A program made the position numbers and the translations under genes. From NCBI RefSeq assembly GCF_030915505.1, contig NZ_CP133265.1, positions 2,632,001 through 2,696,000 of the forward strand: a stretch of DNA of 64,000 nucleotides, given 5' to 3'. The DNA comes from Neobacillus sp. OS1-2 (GTDB lineage Bacteria; Bacillota; Bacilli; Bacillales; Cytobacillaceae). Below, piece by piece: positions 1 through 9,363 of the stretch. Each line of letters begins with the position of its first letter. Position 1 is the first letter of the stretch. The notes below the pieces were generated by a model. The model was not told the DNA's origin. It did not search any database and worked only from the letters and a program-made list of their open reading frames with translations.

Positions 1-1
1 G

Positions 2-1081
2 AATCTAAATGATGACGATCGCCAGACCTTTAGATGGCTGGAGGAAGGGTGGATTTTGAAAGAAGTGCGGTTTGAAAAGGATGAAAAAACGGTCCGTTCT
101 TCCCATTATCGGATGGGATTTCGATTGTACAAATATGAACAAGTAAAGATTAAACAAAAGATGGATCAAACTCGTCATGAATTTCTTCAACTGAAGAACG
201 ACATTCTAGCAACTCTATCAACACAAGTAGTTCATCCAGGTGAATTTTCATATAAAAAAGAGCTTGGATTACAAAATATAGCAAAAATAATGAATCAGCT
301 TAACCAGAATGAATTAAGCTCATCGGACTTTTTTCCACATAAGTGGCATTTGGGCAGCAGGTTAAGGTATTTACACTTTGTCCATGCCTTTAGTCAATTA
401 TGTCTTCACAAGAAGGAATTTGATTGGAAGGAAATCGGTGCAGCTTATTATCGAAAAATTGGAGGGTCAAAGGAATTTGATTCTTATAAGTCAGAGTTTA
501 TTGACCAATTAGAAGAGTGGACCAATGTTCCTGCCATTGAGTTAGGCTTAACAAGCCTTGGTCAAATTACGCCAGTTTTTTTCGCTGGACAGTTGAGCGG
601 GAAATATGCTGCCTATGAGTGGGGACCAGTTCATGCCTTAACAAACTTATCGATAGCAAATGAAATGTACCAAACAAAAGCGAAGACACTTTGGCTCGTC
701 GAAAATCGCGCGATTCTGACGCGAATGTCTGCTACTGAGCATTTCCTGAAAGAAACCAATTCTCTCATCATTTGTGTCGATGGGCATTTACGTTCCGCCC
801 ACAAAAATGCCATTGTACAAATTTTGGACAATAGCGATATTGAACAAGTATTGATATGGTGTGACTACGATTGGGATGGCCTGCAAATCTCAAAGGAAAT
901 CCACGCAACAGTCTTTAAACACAACGATCTTACGATAAAGTTCATTTTGCCAGAACAGCAAGTAATCTGTGATTGGTACCAATTTGAACAATATCTTATG
1001 AATTTTTTAGAAAATAACAAAATGGAGCAGGAACAAATGATGGGAGGTGTAGATCATTGGAAACAGTGGATTCAGGATTAA
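2..1081 (+). CDS. jetD: Wadjet JetD, TOPRIM nuclease subunit (5' end outside window)
   Basis: JetD is the topoisomerase-VI-like nuclease subunit of Wadjet, which cleaves plasmid DNA extruded by the SMC-like JetABC motor. Seen here: a C-terminal TOPRIM fold with a glutamate in WLVENRAIL (about residue 215 counted from the TTG at 56) and the acidic DYDWDG motif (about residue 270). The frame is open from base 2 through a TTG at 56 with no good ribosome site, so the true start is probably upstream of the window. The end overlaps jetA by 25 bp. Assignment rests on the TOPRIM motifs plus the three Mukbef-like genes that follow; confidence is high for the family, while the exact N-terminus is unknown. 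Confidence 0.85.
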   Translation, partial: NLNDDDRQTFRWLEEGWILKEVRFEKDEKTVRSSHYRMGFRLYKYEQVKIKQKMDQTRHEFLQLKNDILATLSTQVVHPGEFSYKKELGLQNIAKIMNQLNQNELSSSDFFPHKWHLGSRLRYLHFVHAFSQLCLHKKEFDWKEIGAAYYRKIGGSKEFDSYKSEFIDQLEEWTNVPAIELGLTSLGQITPVFFAGQLSGKYAAYEWGPVHALTNLSIANEMYQTKAKTLWLVENRAILTRMSATEHFLKETNSLIICVDGHLRSAHKNAIVQILDNSDIEQVLIWCDYDWDGLQISKEIHATVFKHNDLTIKFILPEQQVICDWYQFEQYLMNFLENNKMEQEQMMGGVDHWKQWIQD

Positions 1082-2271
1082 TCTCAATCTTTCAATCAAC
1101 AGGATCGGCACCGGAAATCATGCAGTCGATGAAAGATATTTCATCATTAGCAGGAGTTCTAAGTGATTTAGGAGCGCAAAACTTCTTTCAAACGCCAGGA
1201 GAAATTTTGAGATTTCTAAGGATCATTCAACTTTTAAATGAAGAGGCACTTGGCCTAGATGATCCGATTGAAAATGAAGATACCGTCTATTATCGCTATC
1301 GAAATCGTTACGATGACACAGAACCCCCTTCGAAAAAAAGGGTTGAACAAATCATAAATATCTTAGTAAAAAACAATTGGATTTCAAAACAAACGAGAAA
1401 AATCAAAATGCGGGATGTCGGAAAGCGGATGATGGATGCACTTATCCGCCTTGCTAACGATTCTCTTGCTTATTATATGAATGATGATATCGGGCGATCA
1501 TTATTCCAAGCAAGGCGTGATGCAGAAATTAGTGAAGCTTATGATGACAATGGAATTTCGGGTGGAAATAAAATTGCAAGCATGATTCGGAATGTGGAAA
1601 ATGCGATTGCCCTTTTAAGAGAACGCGAGTTAGAGATGCTTGCGGATCGTAACGCTCTGCCGCAGCTTGAACTAATTCATCAATTAATGAAGGAATTAGA
1701 GGTAAAGTTAGAGGAGAGATTTAGACAATTCCAAACAGTGGAAGACAGTTTAGTACTGACAGATTTAATGAAAAGGGGGACGGCTGTTCTCGCTGAAGGG
1801 ACGAACCTTAGTTTAGGAATGATCAATAAGTATGTTAAGTTCACCAATATGCAAAAAACACCGTTGACCTCGACGATTCAACCTGAGAAAGTCAGAGCCT
1901 TCATTTCAAAAATGTTTGATCCCCCGCTCAATTCCGATATTCCCAATGCCCACCAGTTGTTAAGCTTTATGGAGCAAAATCAATATGAAGAGGAAGCTTT
2001 AGATGGCTTATGGATTCCGGTTAAGTTTGCTGCGCCTTTATCTCCGAATGCAATAGAAGAGGCGACCAGGTATTTAGAGACATATGAACCAGCTGTTGAT
2101 CCAATTATTGATGAAGAGGAAGCGACAGAATATTCAACAGAGGAATTGTCAGAGGATGAGCTGGAGAGTTTAATGGGCGAATCAAACTGGCTTCTGACGA
2201 AGAACATGATTGATACAACAGCTATTGAAGCTTTTTTGAAAAACAGGAGGAAGCACCGCTCGAGCAGGTGA
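1057..2271 (+). CDS. jetA: Wadjet JetA, MukF/kleisin-like subunit
   Basis: A 404-aa, mostly helical acidic protein in the position of JetA, the kleisin (MukF-like) subunit that bridges the two JetC heads. The start is TTG at 1057, behind a strong GGGAGGTG with 7-nt spacing, inside the end of jetD. The N-terminal half looks winged-helix-like (EQIINILVKNNWISKQ) and is followed by long charged helices and an acidic region near residues 340-375. I see no catalytic motif, as expected for a kleisin. The overlap with jetD and the close spacing to the next genes indicate one transcript. The call rests on gene order and general character more than on a signature motif. Confidence 0.75.
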   Translation: METVDSGLISIFQSTGSAPEIMQSMKDISSLAGVLSDLGAQNFFQTPGEILRFLRIIQLLNEEALGLDDPIENEDTVYYRYRNRYDDTEPPSKKRVEQIINILVKNNWISKQTRKIKMRDVGKRMMDALIRLANDSLAYYMNDDIGRSLFQARRDAEISEAYDDNGISGGNKIASMIRNVENAIALLRERELEMLADRNALPQLELIHQLMKELEVKLEERFRQFQTVEDSLVLTDLMKRGTAVLAEGTNLSLGMINKYVKFTNMQKTPLTSTIQPEKVRAFISKMFDPPLNSDIPNAHQLLSFMEQNQYEEEALDGLWIPVKFAAPLSPNAIEEATRYLETYEPAVDPIIDEEEATEYSTEELSEDELESLMGESNWLLTKNMIDTTAIEAFLKNRRKHRSSR

Positions 2272-2486
2272 TCATTGAAGCAACCACCGATCAGTGGAGT
2301 GACGCCATAAATGCGCTGACAGCCATTTCAGCGTTAGTTAGTAATAAAAAAGTAACCATAACAACTGGTGAACAAAACATTGAACGGATGATTTACGATA
2401 AAAAATGGGAGTGGATGAGGGATGGAGATGGATCAGACATTATTAAACGGAGAGACATCGTCAAACGAGATGAAAAATCCGAATGA
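2268..2486 (+). CDS. small ORF between jetA and jetB
   Basis: A 72-aa frame with a GTG start overlapping the jetA stop and a good AGGAGG at about 2246-2251. It ends 65 bp inside jetB in another frame. The predicted protein starts with a hydrophobic helical stretch (DAINALTAISALVSNKK) and ends in a charged tail. I do not recognise it. The ribosome site and its filling of the only 150-bp gap in an otherwise tightly packed operon argue that it is translated. It could be an extra Wadjet component or only a leader that couples translation to jetB. Confidence 0.4.
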   Translation: MIIEATTDQWSDAINALTAISALVSNKKVTITTGEQNIERMIYDKKWEWMRDGDGSDIIKRRDIVKRDEKSE

Positions 2487-3153
2487 TTCGGTAGAAGATA
2501 TGAATGTAAATCCATTAAATGTCATGCAGTCAATTAGAGGGATATTAACGCAAGAAGAGGAGTTAACATTTATGAATATTCTCTTCTCTTCATCGGCTTC
2601 GATTCGATCCGGAAATTTTGGTTTATCCCGTAAAGAGGTTGAAAAGCAGCTTGGCTTATCAGCTGAAGACAACCGGTTTTTCTCTTTTATTACAAGGGTT
2701 AATCAAGCAATCAGCCGATATTTTCAATTAATTTATGATAAAAAACGCGACCAAGTTGTAGCATTAATGAGGGTTCCTGCTCAATCAGCACGCAACACCT
2801 TATCAAAGGAAAGTCTAGCGATTTTACTATATATGTTTTACCAGCAAGAGGTATTGCAGCATGAATTTACACTATTCGACCAATTACTAGAGGCACTTGG
2901 GCACGAAACGAAAAAAGCAAACCAAAGAGTACTCCTTAATATAGATCCATTAAAGAAAATCGGTGCAATTGAAGATTACGAAACGAATTCATCAGAGAGG
3001 GCGTTTCAACTTACGGCTATTGGAGTCCATCTTTTTTCTGATTCATTCTTGCGCCGGACCGCAGAATTCAGTCAGTCAAACCAGTTGAACAAAGAAGAAG
3101 TATTGAAATTCTTTAAACGATATAACTTATATCCGAAAGGAGAAGGCGAATGA
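2422..3153 (+). CDS. jetB: Wadjet JetB, MukE-like subunit
   Basis: A 243-aa protein at the JetB position, a MukE-like tandem winged-helix (KITE) subunit that binds the kleisin. Supporting text: residues near 40-70 (LTQEEELTFMNILFSS) and a later AILLYMFYQQEVLQHEFT stretch typical of KITE-type helices, followed by a short C-terminal domain. An ATG at 2428 is an alternative start with better spacing (7 nt) from GAGG at 2417. The stop codon overlaps the jetC ATG (ATGA at 3150-3153), so the two are translationally coupled. The call relies on the operon context and size. Confidence 0.75.
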   Translation: MEMDQTLLNGETSSNEMKNPNDSVEDMNVNPLNVMQSIRGILTQEEELTFMNILFSSSASIRSGNFGLSRKEVEKQLGLSAEDNRFFSFITRVNQAISRYFQLIYDKKRDQVVALMRVPAQSARNTLSKESLAILLYMFYQQEVLQHEFTLFDQLLEALGHETKKANQRVLLNIDPLKKIGAIEDYETNSSERAFQLTAIGVHLFSDSFLRRTAEFSQSNQLNKEEVLKFFKRYNLYPKGEGE

Positions 3154-6100
3154 TCCCTTGGAGAATGACATTTTCAGGTATACGAGATTATCGGCCAGAG
3201 CAAATAGATTTATCTGGAATAGATCAACATATTATGATCACCGGTCCAAATGGATCAGGTAAGTCAACGATCACGTATTGCATGGGGGCGGTACTTTATT
3301 CTTCAAAAGTAGATGTAGAAGGGTTGAAATCTCGGAATCTATTGCCTGATCAAACCTGGAAAGCGCAAATTTCTATAGTATTTAAAAATAATGGCAAAAT
3401 GAAAATAGATGCTGCCACATTCATTCAATTTACATTAAGAATGGTTCAAGAACCTGGGCAGCCGATCAAAAAAGAGTACTCCATCTCAACAGGTGAGGAA
3501 ATGGATCAATGGGAGCAAACCATTAAATATTCATCAGGGGATCGTCAATTCAATTTTTCTGCCTATAAGAAAGATCTACTTTACAAATACAAAATTGATC
3601 CCGATGCCTACTATCTTATTTGGTATCAGCAAGAGGTGAATCAATTTGCCGTCATGAATCCCGAAGAACGGTTTCGGATTTTTAGCGAGATGCATGGAAT
3701 TGATCAAACTCAGCGCGAATGGGAAGAAAGTATTGAAAAACTTAAGGAAACAACGGAAACTCTTAAAACAGCTAAGTTTAGTGTGGATAACAAAAGATTG
3801 GAACTTCAAATCAAAAAGGCTGATTTAGATCGGTTTACAAGTAATCAAGAACGCCTGCAACGTGGTGCAAGGGAATATACAGAATCTCTTTTATTACTAG
3901 AAACAGCTTTGAAAAAAGAGCTGAATAGTTTAGAAGGAATCATGGTGGAACTTTCCGCTGACATGGAAGAAGCGAAGGAAGCCATCTCCTTGAAGCAAGA
4001 AGAGAAAGAAAAGTTAATCGAACAAATGAACAAGCTGCTAATTGAAAAAGAAGAGTTAGAAGGCAAGCTGGAAAAGGCTGAAGATTTACTTGAAACAGTA
4101 AATGATGAAATTCAGGCAAAAAAGCAGTCCATCGCTCTGCTAGAAAAAGAACTTGAAGACTTAACAAAGCGAAAGAACCAAATTACCCGTACAGAAAAAG
4201 AAGTGCAGGAAGAATTAGATCGATTGGTCAAAGCAATCGGTGACACAAGCAACCAATTAGATGAGGTAAAAGGCGAGCATAAACAGCTTGACCAGTCACG
4301 CAGTCATTTACTGATGGAAATCGCAAAATTAGATCATCAAGTGGAAGAAGACGAAAGATTATTTGGAGAGCATAGTAAAAGATTAGCAGAATATAAAAGT
4401 AGTCATGACGTATCGATGACCATTTCTAAACTAGATGAAGATATTAACGCCTTTAAAAATGAAAAATTGAAGGTATCAAATGAACTTCACGAGTTGAAAA
4501 TAGAACAGGCTTCCTTACTGGAGAATCGAGATCTATCTAAGCGCCAAAGTGATTCATTAGCCTTTCTCCGTATGCGAAATATCAAAGCCTATCCACTTCG
4601 TGAATTGGTAGAATTGGACGAACAGGCACAATTAAAAGACGAAGGATTATTTAATGCGATTAAGTATACGATCTTTTTCCATGGAAAACATATCGATCCC
4701 CCTAATGATCTTTACCACGTCCCGTTAATGGAGACGGTACCTGACCGTTCTGTAGATGCATTACCTGAACTACATCTGAAAATCAAGGATGGTATGAAGG
4801 ATGAAGACATTCCGCATGCACTCAAAGCACTGTGGTGGGTAGGACAATTTTTCAAAAACGGTCCATTTAAGATAGTGAATGGGAGCTTGCATGATCCGAT
4901 GGGGATCCGTGGACCACAGGAAAAAGAGCGATATCTTCTAAGTAAGAAAGCATTGTTGGCCAGAAGAAAAGAAGTGGAGAGGCTCATCGCTAAAAATGAA
5001 TCCAGGCTGTTGCAATTAAATGAACTCATTGGCAGTCACACAAAAAAATCACAAGAATTAAATCGAATTATTCAGTATGTAAGAGAAGCGGAAGCGTTTA
5101 TGGCAACGGATTATGCGCGTCAGAGTCGTATCAAGCGATTAGAAGAGGAGAACAAAAGATTAGTAGATATACAGACATTGTTAGGAGAACTAGATGGTAA
5201 AAGGACGAGTCTCCATGTCCATTTGCTACAACTACAAGATAAACAGGGTATCTTAAAGGAAGAAGAAGCCTTTTACGAAGAACTTGGGAAAATGAAAGGG
5301 AAATATGACCACCTACTAAAACTCCAATCCCAGTTCACCGCGTTAAAGGATCAGTATGATGAGCAGGTTACTATTTTAGAAGGGCTTGAAGATGACCAAA
5401 ACAAGCTGGAAAGTAAGATGAAAAAGCGGAAGCGGATTGAAGAACAACTAGTTGAGGAAATCGAGTCTTCTAATACGGTGTTGAAGAGAGTCTCCAATCA
5501 ACTGAGTGCTAAACAGGAAGAAAAGGATGTAACAGCCCAGCAGCTTGTTGAGTATATAAAAGAAGTAACAGAAATAAAAGAACTAGTTCCGCAAGTGTAT
5601 TCAGATATTGCTAGTGAACCTATTCCTGACGTAATACCATCCGTGACAAACTTAAAAAATCAGCGTGAAAACGGAAAAATAATGTTTGACGCGGCTAGAA
5701 GGGAACCTGGTATTGACCCGGCAGCACCTGAAAACTATGAAGCCGTTAAGTTCGAGTTTGAACGATTAGATAATGAATACAAGCGAACGAATATTTTACT
5801 CGATCAAGATAGACAGCGGGCAGAGGAATTAAAGGACAAGCTAGAAACAACCATTAATATGCGAGTCACGGAAATTCGAAGAAGATTTCAGTCGTATATG
5901 AGTCACTTTCAATTTGAAGGTGAAGTTGATTGGGATTCTTCTGAGGATAAAAGAGGAAGAACACACTTCAAGCTGTTCATAAAAGCAAGAAAAGAAGGTC
6001 ACCGGGGGACAATGGAGGATGTCAGTACAAAGGCACGTGGAGGAAGGGTTGGTAAAGGTGTATCAGGGGGAGAAGAATCACTTAGTTCATTATTATTTGC

Positions 6101-6356
6101 TTTGGCCCTATTACAAAACCTATCCTTTAAACCAGGGTTCATTGTGTTGGATGAATTTGACAGCGCCTTGGATGAAAACCGTAAATTAAAGGTGTTTGAC
6201 TTATATGTACAAGAATTAAATAGAAAGTTGATCATCCTTACGCCAAAATCGCACGAAGAACATTACCTAAAGCGCTTCGGAAAGGCATTGGTTGTTCAAC
6301 ATGACCCGACCATTCCTTCTAGTAAAATAGTAGGGATTGTGAAGAAAGATTCGTAG
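3150..6356 (+). CDS. jetC: Wadjet JetC, SMC/MukB-like ATPase
   Basis: A 1068-aa SMC-family ATPase, the DNA loop-extruding motor of Wadjet. Walker A is GPNGSGKS at residues 32-39, the ABC signature VSGGEESLSSLL is near residue 971, and Walker B FIVLDEFDSALDE is near residues 998-1010. Two long coiled coils (roughly 170-480 and 630-900) flank a hinge-like region. The head halves at each end and the very long heptad-rich arms are diagnostic. It is the last gene of the operon and is followed by a strong hairpin terminator. Known Wadjet systems act against circular plasmids; that function is inferred here, but the complete gene set makes it likely. Confidence 0.88.
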   Translation: MIPWRMTFSGIRDYRPEQIDLSGIDQHIMITGPNGSGKSTITYCMGAVLYSSKVDVEGLKSRNLLPDQTWKAQISIVFKNNGKMKIDAATFIQFTLRMVQEPGQPIKKEYSISTGEEMDQWEQTIKYSSGDRQFNFSAYKKDLLYKYKIDPDAYYLIWYQQEVNQFAVMNPEERFRIFSEMHGIDQTQREWEESIEKLKETTETLKTAKFSVDNKRLELQIKKADLDRFTSNQERLQRGAREYTESLLLLETALKKELNSLEGIMVELSADMEEAKEAISLKQEEKEKLIEQMNKLLIEKEELEGKLEKAEDLLETVNDEIQAKKQSIALLEKELEDLTKRKNQITRTEKEVQEELDRLVKAIGDTSNQLDEVKGEHKQLDQSRSHLLMEIAKLDHQVEEDERLFGEHSKRLAEYKSSHDVSMTISKLDEDINAFKNEKLKVSNELHELKIEQASLLENRDLSKRQSDSLAFLRMRNIKAYPLRELVELDEQAQLKDEGLFNAIKYTIFFHGKHIDPPNDLYHVPLMETVPDRSVDALPELHLKIKDGMKDEDIPHALKALWWVGQFFKNGPFKIVNGSLHDPMGIRGPQEKERYLLSKKALLARRKEVERLIAKNESRLLQLNELIGSHTKKSQELNRIIQYVREAEAFMATDYARQSRIKRLEEENKRLVDIQTLLGELDGKRTSLHVHLLQLQDKQGILKEEEAFYEELGKMKGKYDHLLKLQSQFTALKDQYDEQVTILEGLEDDQNKLESKMKKRKRIEEQLVEEIESSNTVLKRVSNQLSAKQEEKDVTAQQLVEYIKEVTEIKELVPQVYSDIASEPIPDVIPSVTNLKNQRENGKIMFDAARREPGIDPAAPENYEAVKFEFERLDNEYKRTNILLDQDRQRAEELKDKLETTINMRVTEIRRRFQSYMSHFQFEGEVDWDSSEDKRGRTHFKLFIKARKEGHRGTMEDVSTKARGGRVGKGVSGGEESLSSLLFALALLQNLSFKPGFIVLDEFDSALDENRKLKVFDLYVQELNRKLIILTPKSHEEHYLKRFGKALVVQHDPTIPSSKIVGIVKKDS

Positions 6357-6373
6357 TACGGCTCAACTGAGAT

Positions 6374-6423
6374 GCTGCCCCCAGCGTGTGAAAGCTTTTA
6401 CATGCTGGGAGCAGCACCTTTTT
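6374..6423 (+). terminator. terminator of the jet operon
   Basis: Inverted repeat GCTGC..CCAGC / GCTGG..GCAGC followed by a T5 run, just 18 bp after the jetC stop. Confidence 0.8.
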
Positions 6424-6719
6424 ATGGAAAGGAAGTTATCAGCCGGTTGCATCATGATTTTGATGATTTAGAGCTTTGGTAACCAATTTAAAGACTTCCC
6501 GAAGAATGAGCCGTCGTCAATCTAACTTTAGTAGAGGCAGGCAAAGAATATGTAGGAGATTAAGAGGATGTTCTTTTGTGTTTCTTGGTAGTAATTAACA
6601 AAATAATGATTTAAAGACCATAAATGATTTATGGCCTTTTTGTGGTGTATTTTGTAATATATGCATGCCTTTTAATGAACATTAATACATTATATAAGCT
6701 TTTATACTCGTTATCGGGT
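6424..6719. other. gene-free stretch with a second hairpin
   Basis: No gene is supported. A second hairpin (GACCATAAAtgaTTTATGGCC plus T5, 6616-6641) could terminate a lost gene. A short open stretch at 6514-6561 (NLTLVEAGKEYVGD then stop) looks like a coding remnant, but it is too short to identify. Confidence 0.4.
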
Positions 6720-7088
6720 TCACGTTTTTTTTGCCTCATGATCATTCTCATCATATTTTACATGTAGATGAAATGGATCAAATTGTTTAACCTCCTGGGG
6801 TGCTTCATCAGGATGATAATGGGCATGAAATTTCATTAAAGTTGTTGAACTATCCTGCCAGTCATAGTAATATTCAATAATCTCATTAGTTGTATTGTCT
6901 ATAAGTTCTATACATTTTAGGGGAGGGATGGGTAAAAAAAGTTTAAACCTGATTAGTTTAGCCTGAACGGTAATATTGGGCCCACGCGATTCACCATAAA
7001 TATTATTCACTTCTTCAATAATATCTCGAAAGTCTAGCCTTTCATACCGTGGGAAATTTGTCCGTTTAATCCCTAGGGTCTTTACCAC
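6720..7088 (-). CDS. DUF6516/TumE-like protein, possible toxin
   Basis: A 122-aa protein with the pattern of the DUF6516 (TumE) family: an aromatic stretch EIIEYYYDWQD, then FHAHYHPDE and a histidine-rich end DPFHLHVKYD. Members of that family have been described as toxins in two-gene modules. It overlaps the end of the upstream HTH-bearing gene by 23 bp, so the two are translated together. No catalytic residue can be assigned from sequence alone. The toxin role is inference from family resemblance and pairing; confidence in the family is moderate. Confidence 0.5.
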   Translation of the reverse strand: MVKTLGIKRTNFPRYERLDFRDIIEEVNNIYGESRGPNITVQAKLIRFKLFLPIPPLKCIELIDNTTNEIIEYYYDWQDSSTTLMKFHAHYHPDEAPQEVKQFDPFHLHVKYDENDHEAKKT

Positions 7089-7830
7089 GTTTTATCCTTT
7101 TTAAGAAGAAGGACCACATCGCTGCATCTGTTTCTTCTTCATCCGTTAAATTATCCCAATCCTTTTCCCCGAATACCGTTTGGAAATCCTGCCCCATATA
7201 CTTATTTTTAAAATGATTTAGATAGGAGTAAATTTGTTCTTCCTCACTAACAAAACTATTTTGTTTTGGCTTGTTCCATTCCATTGCATCTTCTTCGAAG
7301 GCTGTAACAACGTCTTTTACTTGATATCGAACTCCAGATGGAGCATCAAACCAAGTGTTTGGATGAATTTTTAATTTTTCATTAGTTGTTTTGCGAGATA
7401 TTGTATTAAATTGGCCATCGCTTTCAAATAAAAAGCGACCTTCATTAATCCAATTATTAATGGTTGTTGTGCTGACACTAAAATAATTAGCAAGTTGACC
7501 GGTGCTAAAGCCTTTAACATCTTTAGAAAGTTTATTAGGCCTAAATTTAAATACTTTTCCTTTGTGCTTATCAGTGGCTATCTTCATCATATCCAGCAAG
7601 ATTTCCTCAAGCGCATATTTAGCAAACTTTTGATCATCAAGAAGTAATTCATCTGAAAATTCCATCTTTGGTTTAATAGAATCTTGAACAAGGTTGTACA
7701 TTGTTTTAATTAATATCAGACGAAATTGCTTATCCGAAAAACTAGTAGCAGCCCATTCCCCCACTTCCATTTGATTAAGTAATTGAATTTTCTCTTCATA
7801 GATTCTTTGTTCATTTTTTGTAATAGGCAT
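7066..7830 (-). CDS. HTH protein paired with the DUF6516-like gene
   Basis: A 254-aa protein with a MerR/excisionase-like helix-turn-helix at about residues 110-135 (FSTGQLANYFSVSTTTINNW, then INEGRF). The start is set at the ATG at 7830 because GAGAGGTG lies 8 nt upstream; the frame itself extends to 7872 without a ribosome site. The N-terminal part is helical and the C-terminal part acidic. It lies directly upstream of, and overlaps, the DUF6516-like gene, as expected for an antitoxin or autoregulator. It is much longer than a usual antitoxin, so an alternative is a phage-type regulator. The exact family is not recognised. Confidence 0.5.
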   Translation of the reverse strand: MPITKNEQRIYEEKIQLLNQMEVGEWAATSFSDKQFRLILIKTMYNLVQDSIKPKMEFSDELLLDDQKFAKYALEEILLDMMKIATDKHKGKVFKFRPNKLSKDVKGFSTGQLANYFSVSTTTINNWINEGRFLFESDGQFNTISRKTTNEKLKIHPNTWFDAPSGVRYQVKDVVTAFEEDAMEWNKPKQNSFVSEEEQIYSYLNHFKNKYMGQDFQTVFGEKDWDNLTDEEETDAAMWSFFLKRIKRGKDPRD

Positions 7831-7872
7831 TAACATATCACCTCTCACCCCCAATATATCAGACAACTGCAA

Positions 7873-8393
7873 TTTACTGCAAGTAATAACAAGAAATAAA
7901 AACCTACTACAATTATTACTATGGTATTTAAAAAATATACCCTTTTCTTAAAAAGAAGCTGATACATTACCAGATCCCCGGTGAGGTAACGCTTTAACGC
8001 TTCGGGGGCATGCATCACATTCCGGAAGGTTCCAAGAATCTGATTTAGAGATCATTGGTGCCAGCCCTAGTAAGTGACGGTATCCGTCTTAAATTTGGCT
8101 TTACCATAGGGGAAAGAATAGCAGAAGTGCCTAGTGTTTTGTTTTTTATTTGTAATTACATGGGGAGCTAATTTCAATTACAAAATCATCAATATCCATC
8201 GAATCAAAGATTTATCATCTTAAATTATGTTTGTGGACGGAATTTTTTTGAACCCCCTGTGAATAATTGGTGAAATGAATATAAATTCAACGAAAAATGT
8301 CGAATTAAAGTATAATAGATTCAAGAAAAAATATTATTTCTGTGGGTATAAAATCTCATTTTACTAAATGAGGTTGATTATGGGGGGAAACGT
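7873..8393. other. intergenic region with promoter for the DUF4230 gene
   Basis: No coding frame stands out. A hairpin (CCCCG..CGGGG, about 7976-8007) without a T-run lies in the middle. TATAAT at 8311-8316 is a plausible -10 for the gene at 8394; its -35 is weak. A CTCATTTTACTAAATGAG dyad (8352-8369) sits in the leader. Confidence 0.4.
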
Positions 8394-9125
8394 ATGAACG
8401 AAGAAGACAAACTATCCAAAAGTGATCTAGATTATATGATGAATCAGTTGAAACAAGCTCAAAAGGAAACTGCTTCCACTTTAGCAGTACAACCAGCTAG
8501 ACCTATTCATCTGTTTCAAAAATTCCGATTGGCAAAATCTTGGATTTTAGGGATTGTCATAGGGGTTATCGTTGGTCTAGTCATTTCATTTGCAGGTGAT
8601 TTTTTACAAAGAGGAGAAACATTAAAAAGTGCAACAGTGGTAGAGAGTGTCCAAAAATTAGCCACATTGGCAACAGTACAAGCACATATCGAAACGATTG
8701 TATCTAAAGAAGATAGTAAATTATTTGGCAAAAACATCTCATTTTACTTTCCTGGGACAAAAAGGACATTTTTCTTGGTCGCTTCTGGTGAAGTGACTGC
8801 AGGTGTTGACTTGAAGAATTTGACTAAAAGGGACATCATTTTGGATACCAACACGAAGGCGATTCATCTCACTTTACCGCATGCCACCATTGTCCAAGAA
8901 CCATCTATCGACTCAAAGAACATTCAAATCTTTTCAAATGAGGGCCTGTTTCGCAGCGAACCCAATGGGAAGGAAGGGTTCGAACAAGAAGATCTTGCTA
9001 AACAAAAGATAAAAAAGAAAGCTAGAGAGTCTGGTCTTTTAAAAACGGCTGAAGATAATGCCCGCACGGCCCTGCAAGATTTTTATAAAACTCAAGATTA
9101 TACCGTAACGGTTACTTTCAAATAA
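8394..9125 (+). CDS. DUF4230 membrane-anchored protein
   Basis: A 243-aa protein with a short cytoplasmic N-terminus, one membrane helix at about residues 51-70 (ILGIVIGVIVGLVISFAG) and an extracytoplasmic DUF4230-type domain. That domain carries the usual ELATVQAHIETIV-like start (LATLATVQAHIETIV), the VASGEVTAGVDL strand and the conserved LTLPHATI. A strong GGGGGG ribosome site precedes the ATG. The biochemical role of DUF4230 proteins is unknown. The gene stands alone, with its own promoter and terminator. Confidence 0.75.
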   Translation: MNEEDKLSKSDLDYMMNQLKQAQKETASTLAVQPARPIHLFQKFRLAKSWILGIVIGVIVGLVISFAGDFLQRGETLKSATVVESVQKLATLATVQAHIETIVSKEDSKLFGKNISFYFPGTKRTFFLVASGEVTAGVDLKNLTKRDIILDTNTKAIHLTLPHATIVQEPSIDSKNIQIFSNEGLFRSEPNGKEGFEQEDLAKQKIKKKARESGLLKTAEDNARTALQDFYKTQDYTVTVTFK

Positions 9126-9164
9126 TCGGTTGCAGTGGCACCTGTGTTAATAAGTGGTTCATAG

Positions 9165-9203
9165 AAGGTTCCCTCAAATTACTGGTTTGGGGGAACTTTT
9201 TTT
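9165..9203 (+). terminator. terminator after DUF4230 gene
   Basis: GGTTCCCTCAAA / TTTGGGGGAACT stem followed by T7. Confidence 0.8.
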
Positions 9204-9363
9204 GTGAATCTACCAGCTAAAAATATCAGTTTATCATTCACATCTGTATTTGTTTTACTACCGGTCGTTTGCGGAGGGCTTAACACGAAAATGTAAAAGG
9301 GTAATTTTGGTTATGATAAAATAATTTGTATGGAAGATCAAACAGGAGATCGGAGTTGGAGAA

